A stretch of 33,695 nucleotides of DNA from Candidatus Eiseniibacteriota bacterium (GTDB lineage: Bacteria; Eisenbacteria; RBG-16-71-46). The notes beneath the pieces were generated by a model, which was not told the DNA's origin, made no database searches, and saw only the letters and a list, made by a program, of their open reading frames with translations. The DNA lies in assembly GCA_016223045.1 (NCBI GenBank), contig JACRPT010000091.1, positions 1 through 33,695 of the forward strand, written 5' to 3'. Both the position numbers and the translations under genes were made by a program. This document shows positions 14,992 to 23,177 of this stretch, piece after piece. Numbering within the stretch: the first letter of the stretch is position 1; every line of letters starts with the position of its first letter.

Positions 14992-16266
14992 CTACTCGTC
15001 TCTCGGGCCGCCTTCGAAGTCGGCGGGCGCGATCGCCACGCGTTTGATCATGCCGTCGCCGAGCGCGTAGGTCTTGACCCGCTGATCGTCCTTGAGCGTG
15101 ACGTGCACGATGCGGCGCTCCTGCGAGTTCAGATACTCGGTCACCATCTCGGCGCCGGTCGCGAGCGCCTGGTCGGCCAGCGAGCGCGCCAGCTCGCGCA
15201 GCTCCTCCTCGCGCCGCTTCCAGAACTCGTTCACCTCGAGCTGCAGGTGGTAGCGCGAGCCCTCGCCGCGGTTGAGCATGCGGTTCAGCAGGTGCTGGAG
15301 CGCCTGCCTCACCTCGCCCTTCCGGCCCGTGAGCAGCTCGTCGTCCGACGCCACCGCGGCGGTGACGTCCACGCGCGTCTCCTCGGCGGTGGCGGTCACG
15401 GTGGCTTCGAAGCCCATCGCCGCGAGGAACTCCTCGGTCAGCCGCTTGCCCTCGGCCGCGAGTTGCTCGGACGAGAGCGCGGGGGCCTCGTCCGCGACCA
15501 TGCGCGGAGCACGCCGGCTCTCGCGGCCCGCCTCGTACGCCGGCTCGCCCGCGGGCTCGGGCGGGACGTCGGGCGCGTGGGTGCGCGCCTCCGGCCGGGA
15601 CTGCGCGGCGTGTTCCGGCGGCGCCGGCCTGGTCTCGTACCGGGCCGCCACCTGCTCCCGCTCGTCCGGGGGAGCGGAAGAACCGTGAGCCGGTGGTGAA
15701 GCCGAGTCCCGCGGCGGTCCGGCCGCGGCGCCCTCGCGGCGCCCGCGTCCGCCGCGGCGCCCGCGGCGGCGGCGCTTCTTGCCCTCGTCCCCGGCCTCGT
15801 CTCGCGATTCGGGGCGGGATTCCGGGCGTGGCCCGGGGCGCGTCTCCGCGCGCGGCGTGCTGCCGTTGCCCGAACGCGCCGCGCCGGCCTCCGCCGGTCG
15901 CTTCTCGCGGCCCTCGTCGCGGCGCTTCTCCTCGTGGCGCCGCCGCTCGCCCTGGGGTGGCGCGGCCTTCTGCCCGCCGCGGCGCTCCTCGCGACCGCGG
16001 CCGCGCTCGCTCCGGTCCCGATCACGGCCGCCGCGCCGGCCGCGGCCCTCCCGCCGGTCGCCCCCCTGGTCGTCCCGCGGCGCGCCGCCCGGGCGCGCCA
16101 TGACGCGGACCCGGTACGGCCGGGCGCCGATGCCGAGGAAGCCGCCCGAGCCCTCCTCGACGATGGTGATCATCACCTCGGCCCGGGACAGGCCGAGCGC
16201 CTCCAGACCTTTGCGAACCGCGTCGTCCAGCGTCCTGCCTTCGAAGACTGCGCCCTCTGGGGCCAT
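14992..16266 (-). CDS. jag: Jag/KhpB-type RNA-binding protein with a long RGG-rich linker
   Basis: A 424-residue protein. Residues 1-55 are the Jag-N domain (EGRTLDDAVRKGLEALGL, then GGFLGIGARPYRV). Residues 270-345 form a KH domain, with TGRKGEVRQALQHLLNRM in place of a GxxG loop. The end is an R3H domain with Arg384 and His388 in ERRIVHVTL. KhpB proteins bind RNA and affect cell elongation and division in Gram-positives; the role here is inferred. The linker of about 200 residues (60-262) is rich in Arg, Gly, Glu and Pro, with RGRRGGRDRDR and KKRRRRGRRGGRGRR patches. It is much longer than the usual Jag linker. ATG 16266 follows AGAGGTGAG. The position between yidC and mnmE is conserved across bacteria. 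Confidence 0.92.
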   Translation of the reverse strand: MAPEGAVFEGRTLDDAVRKGLEALGLSRAEVMITIVEEGSGGFLGIGARPYRVRVMARPGGAPRDDQGGDRREGRGRRGGRDRDRSERGRGREERRGGQKAAPPQGERRRHEEKRRDEGREKRPAEAGAARSGNGSTPRAETRPGPRPESRPESRDEAGDEGKKRRRRGRRGGRGRREGAAAGPPRDSASPPAHGSSAPPDEREQVAARYETRPAPPEHAAQSRPEARTHAPDVPPEPAGEPAYEAGRESRRAPRMVADEAPALSSEQLAAEGKRLTEEFLAAMGFEATVTATAEETRVDVTAAVASDDELLTGRKGEVRQALQHLLNRMLNRGEGSRYHLQLEVNEFWKRREEELRELARSLADQALATGAEMVTEYLNSQERRIVHVTLKDDQRVKTYALGDGMIKRVAIAPADFEGGPRDE

Positions 16267-16668
16267 GTCTCACCTCTCGTGTCGCGGCAGGAGGCCTGGC
16301 GGACCCTGGGTTGCCCCTGCCCTGCGACGCATGCGAACCATCGTGGGTCGGTCGGCCGGGGCCCGCGACCCACGTTCCGTGGGTGCCATGGCGGGCGCTC
16401 CGAGGTCGCGCGGAGCGGAGCGGACCCGACTGTGCTCGGGGATTGGGCCCTGACTCCGGGTTCCTGCGCGGTGCCGACCGCGTTCGAGTGCTCCTACACT
16501 ACCGCCTCGCGGCCGTTCTCGCCACGCCTTCGCGGCCGCGGGCGCAACCGCGCTCCGGCCCTGCCGAGTCCCGCTGGCTCCACCGGCCCGCAGCTCCGAC
16601 GTCGCGGCCCCGGATGATCGGAAGGCAGCGGCGCGCGTGGCCGCGGCCCGGACCCGGCGTGGCCCGGG
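16267..16668 (-). other. Intergenic stretch between yidC and jag, with two hairpins
   Basis: About 400 bases without a credible gene inside an otherwise compact operon. A perfect 7-bp inverted repeat (arms 16651-16657 and 16664-16670, 6-nt loop) touches the yidC stop codon, and another (arms 16368-16374 and 16378-16384, loop TTC) lies 100 bases before jag. Neither has a T-tract. They could attenuate or process the message between yidC and jag. I see no convincing promoter for jag. Confidence 0.45.
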
Positions 16669-18486
16669 TCATCTCTTCCGCTTCTTCGATCCACCCTCGT
16701 CGGGGACGACCACGACCGCCGGCTCGTCCTGTCTGAGCACGCGCCATTGCTGCCAGGCGCTCAGCAGGTTCATCACGGTCCAGTACATCACCAGGCCCGA
16801 GGGCAGGTTGTAGAACAGCACCAGCATGAACGCATTCATCATGTACTGCGTGGGCGCCTGCTGCGGGTTCATCGGCGTGAGCTTCTGCTGCAGGAACCCC
16901 GACCCGGCCATCAGCACGGGCATCAGGTGGATCGGGAACCCGCTCACGTGGAACAGCGTGTCGGGCGCCGACAGATCGTCGATCCACAGCGCGAACGGCG
17001 CCTGCCGGAGCTCGATGGCGTTCAGCAGCACCTGGTAGAGGCCCATGAGGATGGGCATCTGCAGCAGGACCGGCAGGCAGCCTCCCGCCGGGTTGACCTT
17101 GTGCTCCTTGTAGAGGGCCATGAGCGCGGCGTTCATGGCCTGCGAGTCGTTCTTGTACTTGGCGCGGACGCGCTCGATCTCGGGCTGGAGCTTCTGCATC
17201 GCCCGCATGCTGCGCAGGCTGGCCGCGTTGAGCGGGTAGAGCAGCACGCGCACCAGGGTCGCCAGCACCAGGATGGCGAGCCCGTAGTTGCGCACCACCA
17301 TGTGGACCCAGACCAGCAGGCGCAGCAGCAGCTCGCTGATCGGCCGGATCCAGTTCCAGCCCAGGTCCACGGAGCGCCCGAGCTCGTGCCCGAGACTCGA
17401 GAGGCGCGGGAAGTCGCTGGGGCCGAAGTAGAGCAGGAAGCGCTGCACCGGGTGCTCGGCGCCAGGCAGGCCCACCACCAGGCTGCTCACCGCCACGTTC
17501 GTGACCGGCTTCTCGTTCGGACCGAGCGCCCTGACCATGTCCTCCGCCAGCGGGCGCTGCTCGCCGTGCGAGACCGCGCCGCGGCCCACGGCCTGGTCCA
17601 CCGCCACGGCCCCGATGAAATAGCGGCTCTGCACCGCCGCCCACATGGCGTTGCCGTCGTAGGCGCGTGGTCCCTTGAGCAGGCCGGCCGCCTGGTCGCG
17701 GTGCAGGTTGGTGCCGACCAGCGTGGTGGCGCGCACCTGGCGCTCGTCGGTGCGGCGGTCGGTCTCGGTGAAGGGCGGCCACGAGCGCACCGTGAGCGAG
17801 TAGTCGTTGAGCCGCCACGCCGCCGGCACGCCGTCCACCTGCACGTCGAGGTCGAGCGCGTAGGTGCCGGGCCGCACGCGCCAGGTCTGGCGCACCGCCA
17901 GCCCCGAGCTGTCGCGCGCGGTGAACGTCAGCGCTGCGTCCTGCCCGGTGGCGTCGGCGCTCTCGGCCACCGCGTAGACCAGCCCGTCGAGCGGCCTGAG
18001 ACCCGCGCTTGAGCCGAGGTCCACGCCGAACAGCGGACCGCCGGCGAGCACCACGCGGTCGCCCGGCGGCACCGCATGTCCGGGCTTCACCCGCCGCGGC
18101 TTGCCGCCGGCGCTCGAGACGCCGTGCGCCGAGACGTAGCGTTTGAGCTCGACCGAGAGCAGCCGCGCGCCCCGGTTGGTGAAGGTCGCGCGGTAGAGCG
18201 GCGTCTCGATGCTGCTGGTCTTCTCCAGCGCGCCCGCCGCGGCCGCGATCGGCAGCGGAGCGAACACCGCCGGGGCATGGGCGGCGGGACCGCCCGCGGC
18301 CCGCGCGCTCTCGGCCGCGGACTGCACGCGCGCCAGCGAATCGGCGTGTGTGGTGTCCACGGCTGCCGGCGTCGGACGGCGCGACGGCTCGAGGTACTTC
18401 CCGAACCCCGCCATCCGCAGCAGCGGCTGGTAGAAGACCAGGAACAGCAGACACAGGATGACGGCGATGACGGTGCGACGGTCCAT
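16669..18486 (-). CDS. yidC: YidC membrane-protein insertase
   Basis: A 605-residue Gram-negative-type YidC. TM1 is at residues 6-22 (VIAVILCLLFLVFYQPL) and is followed by a Pro/Ala-rich stretch. A large periplasmic beta domain spans about 90-370, with ETPLYRATFTNRGARLLSVEL and a late RYFIGAV. The conserved insertase core follows, with the key positively charged residue in LVRVLLYPLN, the cytoplasmic coiled coil MRAMQKLQPEIERVRAKYKND and the terminal TM helices (GLVMYWTVMNLLS). The C-terminus is basic (KKRKR), as expected for ribosome contact. YidC inserts membrane proteins alone or with SecYEG. ATG 18486 lies one base after the yidD stop, so the pair is coupled. Confidence 0.96.
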   Translation of the reverse strand: MDRRTVIAVILCLLFLVFYQPLLRMAGFGKYLEPSRRPTPAAVDTTHADSLARVQSAAESARAAGGPAAHAPAVFAPLPIAAAAGALEKTSSIETPLYRATFTNRGARLLSVELKRYVSAHGVSSAGGKPRRVKPGHAVPPGDRVVLAGGPLFGVDLGSSAGLRPLDGLVYAVAESADATGQDAALTFTARDSSGLAVRQTWRVRPGTYALDLDVQVDGVPAAWRLNDYSLTVRSWPPFTETDRRTDERQVRATTLVGTNLHRDQAAGLLKGPRAYDGNAMWAAVQSRYFIGAVAVDQAVGRGAVSHGEQRPLAEDMVRALGPNEKPVTNVAVSSLVVGLPGAEHPVQRFLLYFGPSDFPRLSSLGHELGRSVDLGWNWIRPISELLLRLLVWVHMVVRNYGLAILVLATLVRVLLYPLNAASLRSMRAMQKLQPEIERVRAKYKNDSQAMNAALMALYKEHKVNPAGGCLPVLLQMPILMGLYQVLLNAIELRQAPFALWIDDLSAPDTLFHVSGFPIHLMPVLMAGSGFLQQKLTPMNPQQAPTQYMMNAFMLVLFYNLPSGLVMYWTVMNLLSAWQQWRVLRQDEPAVVVVPDEGGSKKRKR

Positions 18487-18487
18487 G

Positions 18488-18697
18488 TCAGGGTACCGGG
18501 TCGAAGCCGCTCGAGCCGAGCGGGTGGCAGCGCAGCAGCCGGCGCGCGGCGAGCAGGAGCCCGCGTCCGGCGCCGTGGCGCTCGATGGCCTCGCGCGCGT
18601 ACTCCGAGCACGAGGGGATATGCCGGCACGAGCCGCGGAAGTTCGGCGAGAGCAGGCGCTGGTAGAGCCGGATCAGCAGCAGCGCGACCGTTCGCAT
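18488..18697 (-). CDS. yidD: YidD, membrane-protein insertion efficiency factor
   Basis: A 69-residue protein with the complete family signature: an amphipathic helix (LLIRLYQRLLSP), C23-R-HIPSCSEYA and the RCHPL-SSGFDPVP ending. YidD aids YidC-dependent insertion at the inner membrane. It starts 4 bases after the rnpA stop and ends one base before yidC, giving a tightly packed rnpA-yidD-yidC unit. Length and cysteine pattern are normal. Confidence 0.96.
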   Translation of the reverse strand: MRTVALLLIRLYQRLLSPNFRGSCRHIPSCSEYAREAIERHGAGRGLLLAARRLLRCHPLGSSGFDPVP

Positions 18698-18701
18698 CGC
18701 G

Positions 18702-19088
18702 CTAGTGGAGGTCGAGGCTGGTGGGCGCCAGAGCCCCGGCGCGCGCGAGCAGGTGCTCGACGTCGGTGGCCAGGTCCTGGTGCGGGGTGGTGACCGCGGT
18801 CCGCGAGGCGATGAACACGAACCAGTAGCCGGCCGCGGGCAACCGCGGGCGGCGCCGGCGCACGATCTCGCGCAGGCGGCGGCGCGCGCGGTTGCGCTGC
18901 ACCGCGCCGCCCACTCCCTTGCGGCTGGCGATGAAACCGAAGCGGGTGGGCTCGCCGGGACGCGCGAGCGCCAGCATCACGCAGTGGTGGCCGCGGAAGG
19001 GAACGCCGGCTTCCTGGACCGCGGCGAACTGGCGCGGCGAGGTGAGACGGTGCTCCCGTCCCAGCCGTTCAGGATGCTCGGCAGTCAT
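18702..19088 (-). CDS. rnpA: RNase P protein component
   Basis: A 128-residue basic protein. REHRLTSPRQFAAVQEAG starts the fold, FGFIASRKGVGGAVQRNRARRRLREIVRR carries the RNA-binding RNR motif, and FVFIASRTAV forms the last strand. It binds the RNase P RNA and helps it recognise pre-tRNA 5' leaders. ATG 19088 is chosen because GGGGGGAGTCTC precedes it and it gives the family-typical start; the longer frame upstream is Arg/Ser-rich noise. It is linked to rpmH upstream (139 bases) and yidD downstream (4 bases). Confidence 0.95.
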   Translation of the reverse strand: MTAEHPERLGREHRLTSPRQFAAVQEAGVPFRGHHCVMLALARPGEPTRFGFIASRKGVGGAVQRNRARRRLREIVRRRRPRLPAAGYWFVFIASRTAVTTPHQDLATDVEHLLARAGALAPTSLDLH

Positions 19089-19227
19089 GAGACTCCCCCC
19101 ACGTCGGCTCCGACGGCATGCAGGCGTCCCGGTGCTGGCGCGGGTGCGCGGCCGGGGGCCGGCGGCGAGGTGGGACCGGCGTCCCGGAGCGGCCGCACGG
19201 TCCGGACTGGAGGACCGCAAGGGGATG

Positions 19228-19371
19228 CTAGCTGGAAGAGACGGTCAGGCGCTTGCGGCCCTGGGCCCGCCGGGCCGAGAGCACCTTGCGGCCGCCCCTG
19301 GTCTTCATGCGCGCCCGAAAACCGTGGGTCTTCTTGCGGTGGCGGTTACGGGGCTGGAATGTCCGCTTCAT
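19228..19371 (-). CDS. rpmH: Ribosomal protein bL34
   Basis: This 47-residue protein has the canonical bL34 sequence, starting [19 protein letters not shown] and continuing [23 protein letters not shown]. It is a 50S subunit protein. It opens the rpmH-rnpA-yidD-yidC operon. A 12-bp palindrome (TCGAGGCCTCGA, 19377-19388) sits just upstream of the start, and a sigma70-like promoter is at 19423-19451. The usual divergent dnaA is not on the other side. Confidence 0.97.
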   Translation of the reverse strand: MKRTFQPRNRHRKKTHGFRARMKTRGGRKVLSARRAQGRKRLTVSSS

Positions 19372-19422
19372 GGCTCTCGAGGCCTCGAATCGACAGAGGG
19401 TCGCGCGGCGAAGGAGTGGCGG

Positions 19423-19451
19423 AGACTACGGGAGGCCGCACGCACAGTCAA
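19423..19451 (-). promoter_or_regulatory. rpmH operon promoter
   Basis: On the minus strand, TTGACT (19451-19446) and TAGTCT (19428-19423) are 17 bp apart. Transcription would begin near 19416, 45 bases before rpmH. This probably drives rpmH, rnpA, yidD and yidC. Confidence 0.75.
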
Positions 19452-19661
19452 GCCGCGCCGGTCCCGGACGATACGAGGCCGGGGACCGCGCCGGGCGACC
19501 CCACCGCCCGATCCCGGCCCCCCTCCCGGCCTCAAGCCCCGGGTCCGGCTGGCCGATGACCTTGCAGACCTCCGGGCGGGTGGGACCCGGGGGAAAGGGG
19601 GCATTGCATCCGCCTCCCCGGCCGCTCCGGCCCTCCCTCGGGCCCCGACCGCACGAGGACC

Positions 19662-21419
19662 ATGGCACCGCTCCCAGGCGTCCAGAACTTCCGCGAGCTC
19701 TCGCCCGAAGCCCAGGCGACCGCCGGCTGGTTCCGGCAGCTCGCGCGCGCGCTCAAGGTCTTCCGGCTCTACAGCGGGGCGAACCCGTTCGTGGCCGAAG
19801 CCCACGAGAACCTGGCGCGCGCCCTCGCCGAGCTGACGACCACGCACGGGCCCCTGGACCTGCGCTTCGCCGCCACCGAGATCTTCCTCGGCGAGGAGTC
19901 CATCGTGCGGGCCGTGGACCGGCAGCCGGGAGGCGACGTGGTGCCCGGCATCACCGACCAGCTGCCGTTCCTGTTCTACCGAGACGGCATTCGCAAGATG
20001 CGTCTCCTGCGCGGCATCCCGCGCCACGAGATCGACGCCCTGATCGAGGGAGTGAAGCTCGTCAGCCACGGCGGCAATACCCAGGACGACCTGGTCACGT
20101 GGCTGTGGCAGGCCAACCTCACCGGCATCCTGCTCGAGGCGGTGCCGCTCGAGCAGACCATCTACCTCTCGTCGCGACCCGGCGGCGGGCATACCGACGA
20201 CGGGGACCGGCGCGGCCAGACCTTCGCGTGGTCGCCCGCCGGCTCCGAGATCCGCGCCGAGCTCGGCCAGGTGACCGGCGGGCAGGGCCTGCATCGCGAC
20301 ACGTTCGACGACTGGCCGCTGCCGGAACCGGGCACGGACGTGACGGCGGCCTACCAGATCCTGCTGCCCGCGATGGAGGCGGCGCGCCCGCGGTTCCTGG
20401 CGGGCTGGGAGGCGGAGCGCAGCGTCGCCTGGGACCGCAAGGTGCCGGAGTTCGTGCAGGCGTTGCTCGCGCTCGACCCCGGCGAAGATACCCGGCGCGC
20501 GCTCGCGCATGCGCTGGTCACCTGGGTCGCCTCGGCCATCGAGAACGTGGCGTGGGCCGAGGCCCAGGCCGCCCTGCGCGTGCTCGACGCGTTCGACCCC
20601 GATCGCGCGCTGAGCTCCGAGGACATGACCGCGGCGCTGGCCGGGATCGACGCCGGCGCGGTGGCGGAGGCGCTCGACGAGGGCGACACCACCGAGCACG
20701 GGCGCTTCACCGCCATCACGGTGGCGCTCGGCAGGCCCGCCGTCGGGTTCACGGCCGCGGTGATGTCCCGGGCGACCAAGGCCCGCTCGCGCGCCGCGAC
20801 CTGCACGGCGCTGTGTTTCCTGTGCGCCGACGAGCCCGAGTCGCTCGCGCCGTGGATCAGCGACTCGCGCTGGCACGTGGTGCGGAACGTGGTGTTCGTG
20901 CTCGGGCACATCGGCGGACCCGAGGTGGTCCCGCTCCTGCAGGCGGTGTCCCGCCATCCCGAGCCGCGCGTGCGCCGCCAGCTGGTGCACTCGCTGGGCT
21001 CGGTGCCGCCCGAGGAACGCATCCCGATCCTGGTCGGGCAGCTCGACAGCCGCGACCCGCAGGTGCTGGCTGCCGCGCTCAACATGCTCACCCGCGAGCG
21101 GGACGCGCGCGTGGCGCGGGCCATCCTCGACTGCATCGAGGCCACCGACTTCGAATCGCGGGCCGAGGGCAACCAGCGCGCGCTGTTCAGCGCGCTGGGC
21201 GAGGTGGCCGACGACGCCGCGGTGCCGGCGCTCGAGGTCCTGCTCAGCCGGGGGGGCTGGTTCGCGCGCCGCAGCTTCCAGCGCAGCGCCGCGGCCCGCA
21301 CCCTGGCGCGCATCAACTCCGAGAAGGCGGTCGCCGCGCTCGAGGCCGGGCTGCGCGCCCGCAGCGAAGCGGTGCGCAGCGCGTGCATCGAGGCCCTGGG
21401 CTCGCGGAGCAGGTCATGA
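19662..21419 (+). CDS. HEAT-repeat protein with an N-terminal domain shared with the next gene
   Basis: A 585-residue protein. The N-terminal 100 residues (RALKVFRLYSGANPFV, then DLRFAATEIFLGEESIVR) resemble the N-terminus of the following HD-GYP protein. Residues 380-585 are HEAT-type helical repeats (WHVVRNVVFVLGHIGGPEVVPLL, then EPRVRRQLVHSLGSV, then DPQVLAAALNMLTRERDARV). HEAT arrays are scaffolds for protein binding. No enzyme motif is visible. ATG 19662 follows ACGAGGACC, a modest ribosome site. The stop overlaps the next start by four bases (ATGA), so the two proteins are probably made in fixed ratio and may form a complex. The specific role is unknown; cyclic-di-GMP or surface-behaviour signalling is a guess from the partner. 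Confidence 0.8.
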   Translation: MAPLPGVQNFRELSPEAQATAGWFRQLARALKVFRLYSGANPFVAEAHENLARALAELTTTHGPLDLRFAATEIFLGEESIVRAVDRQPGGDVVPGITDQLPFLFYRDGIRKMRLLRGIPRHEIDALIEGVKLVSHGGNTQDDLVTWLWQANLTGILLEAVPLEQTIYLSSRPGGGHTDDGDRRGQTFAWSPAGSEIRAELGQVTGGQGLHRDTFDDWPLPEPGTDVTAAYQILLPAMEAARPRFLAGWEAERSVAWDRKVPEFVQALLALDPGEDTRRALAHALVTWVASAIENVAWAEAQAALRVLDAFDPDRALSSEDMTAALAGIDAGAVAEALDEGDTTEHGRFTAITVALGRPAVGFTAAVMSRATKARSRAATCTALCFLCADEPESLAPWISDSRWHVVRNVVFVLGHIGGPEVVPLLQAVSRHPEPRVRRQLVHSLGSVPPEERIPILVGQLDSRDPQVLAAALNMLTRERDARVARAILDCIEATDFESRAEGNQRALFSALGEVADDAAVPALEVLLSRGGWFARRSFQRSAAARTLARINSEKAVAALEAGLRARSEAVRSACIEALGSRSRS

Positions 21420-22972
21420 GCGAACGAGCGGCAGGCGACGGCGGGAGACCCTCCGTTCGCCCTACCGACGAGCGCATGCGCGAGCACGGGCTCCTGCTTG
21501 TGGTGCGCTTCCTCGCGCTGGTGCGCATCGGGCGCTCGTACCGAATCGGCAACCAGGTGTTCGCCCGGCAGGTGGGATCCTTCCTCGACACGCTGAAACC
21601 GGTATTCGAGGAAGCGCCCGAGGTCGTGCTGGTGGCGGTCGAGAACGACCTCTACCTGAACGGCGTGCGCATCCCGGTCAAGGCCGCGAACCTGCGCTTC
21701 CACCGCTCGATGATCGAGGAGCTGCAGCGCCGCGGCATCGCGGGCGTGCGCATCCAGCCGGGCCTGACCGCGGAGGAGCTGGAGAAGTTCTTCGGGCTGT
21801 TCCTGCAGCCACACATCCATCACGGACCCGGCTTGCTCGAGGCTTCGCTCGCCGAGGGGATCACCCGCATCCTCCCCGCCGTGCACGCCTCGACCCAGTC
21901 GGACGGCGAGGAGGACGCGTTCACCCCGCACGCCTTCGAGACGTGGTCCGCCCGCGGGCCGGCAGAGGACTTCGGCGCCCCCGCGGACGAGCCCGGCGCG
22001 GGCGGCGGCGGCACCGCCCCGAGCCCCGGGGTGCGGCCGGCGGCGCGCAAGACCTACTCGCTCGCCATGCAGGGCGCGCGCTCGCTGCTCACCACCACCG
22101 CGCTGCAGGGCGGCGTCGAGCTGCGGCACGCCAAGCGCGTGGTCCAGCCGCTCATCGACGGCGCGTTCTCCGACGAGCCGGTGGTGATGGGGCTGGCGAG
22201 CCTCAGCCACCACGACGAGTACACGTACGCGCACTCGGTGAACGTCTGCATCGTGGCGGTGACCATGGGGCAGGCGCTGGGCCTGGAGCGGCGGGCGCTC
22301 GCCGACCTGGGCGTGGCGGCGCTGCTCCACGATGTCGGCAAGGCGGCGGTCTACGATCGCATCCACCACCCGCTCGAGGCGTTCGACGACGAGGAACGGG
22401 GACTCGCGGAGCGGCACACCGTCGAGGGCGCCAAGCTGATCGCGCGCTCGACCACGTTGAGCCCCACCACGCTCCACTGCATGCGCGCGGCGCTCGAGCA
22501 CCACGCGGCGCGTCCCGGCAATTCCGGTGGGTGGTGCTACCCCGCGCTGCCCGCCGGCTGGACCGTGAGCCACCTCTCCGAGATCATCGCGGCGGCCGAC
22601 GCGTACGTGAGCCTGCAGATGCACCGCAGCGAGCGCGGGCAGCAGACGACGCCCTTCGAGGCGCTCGGGATGGTGCTCGGGCCGCTCGCCGGACGCTTCG
22701 ACCCGGCCGCGCTGTGGGCGCTGGTGCAGAGCCTCGGCTTCTATCCGCCCGGGCAGGTGGTCGAGCTGGACGACGACCGCCAGGCCCTGGTGCTCGCTCC
22801 CAATCCCCGCGATCTCGAGCGCCCGCACGTGCGCGTGATCGCGGACGCGAGCGGCGTGCCCTTCTCGCCCGCCGAGGCGAAGGAGCTGAAGCCGCTGCCG
22901 CCCGAGCGCCACGTCCGCCGCGCGCTCCGCGCCGAGGAATACCCCCGGATCCCCGGCGCCGCCGCGGCGTAG
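21416..22972 (+). CDS. HD-GYP-type phosphodiesterase domain protein with altered GYP motif
   Basis: A 518-residue protein. The N-terminal domain (VRIGRSYRIGNQVF, then VVLVAVENDLYLNGVRI) shares its pattern with the upstream HEAT protein. A Gly/Pro-rich linker lies at about 160-210. The HD-GYP-like domain starts near 262 and has the metal-binding core LLHDVGK (His305-Asp306), RHTVEGAKLI, and EHHAARPGNSGGWCYP (361-376). Classical members read HHERxDGxGYP; here the ERxDG part is replaced and the GYP tripeptide is WCYP. HD-GYP enzymes hydrolyse cyclic-di-GMP, and loss of these motifs often turns them into sensors. ADAY near 393 is retained. The gene overlaps the upstream one by ATGA. Hydrolytic activity is uncertain. 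Confidence 0.85.
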   Translation: MSERAAGDGGRPSVRPTDERMREHGLLLVVRFLALVRIGRSYRIGNQVFARQVGSFLDTLKPVFEEAPEVVLVAVENDLYLNGVRIPVKAANLRFHRSMIEELQRRGIAGVRIQPGLTAEELEKFFGLFLQPHIHHGPGLLEASLAEGITRILPAVHASTQSDGEEDAFTPHAFETWSARGPAEDFGAPADEPGAGGGGTAPSPGVRPAARKTYSLAMQGARSLLTTTALQGGVELRHAKRVVQPLIDGAFSDEPVVMGLASLSHHDEYTYAHSVNVCIVAVTMGQALGLERRALADLGVAALLHDVGKAAVYDRIHHPLEAFDDEERGLAERHTVEGAKLIARSTTLSPTTLHCMRAALEHHAARPGNSGGWCYPALPAGWTVSHLSEIIAAADAYVSLQMHRSERGQQTTPFEALGMVLGPLAGRFDPAALWALVQSLGFYPPGQVVELDDDRQALVLAPNPRDLERPHVRVIADASGVPFSPAEAKELKPLPPERHVRRALRAEEYPRIPGAAAA

Positions 22973-23059
22973 GCGAAGCGCCCGCGCCGGGACGGGGCCC
23001 CGATCCGCGTCCACCGGGGTCCGGCGGAAGCCCGCCCGGACCTCGATACCGCTGAGGCC

Positions 23060-23085
23060 GGGCCCGGCTGCGACCCGCCGGGCCC
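23060..23085 (+). terminator. GC-rich hairpin after the HD-GYP gene
   Basis: Arms GGGCCCGGC (23060-23068) and GCCGGGCCC (23077-23085) pair perfectly around an 8-base loop, 90 bases after the stop. There is no T-tract, so termination would need Rho or occur inefficiently. Confidence 0.45.
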
Positions 23086-23177
23086 GAAGCGCGGCTAAGG
23101 GCATGGCCGGCCGTGGCCGATAACGGGCGCACAGAGGGCTGCAGGTTCTTCCGAACGGACCGCTTCGAGGAGAAGGC

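Noticed and set aside
19372-19661. Possible oriC beside rpmH
   Set aside because: No DnaA-box-like TTATCCACA clusters or AT-rich unwinding region, and dnaA is not adjacent.
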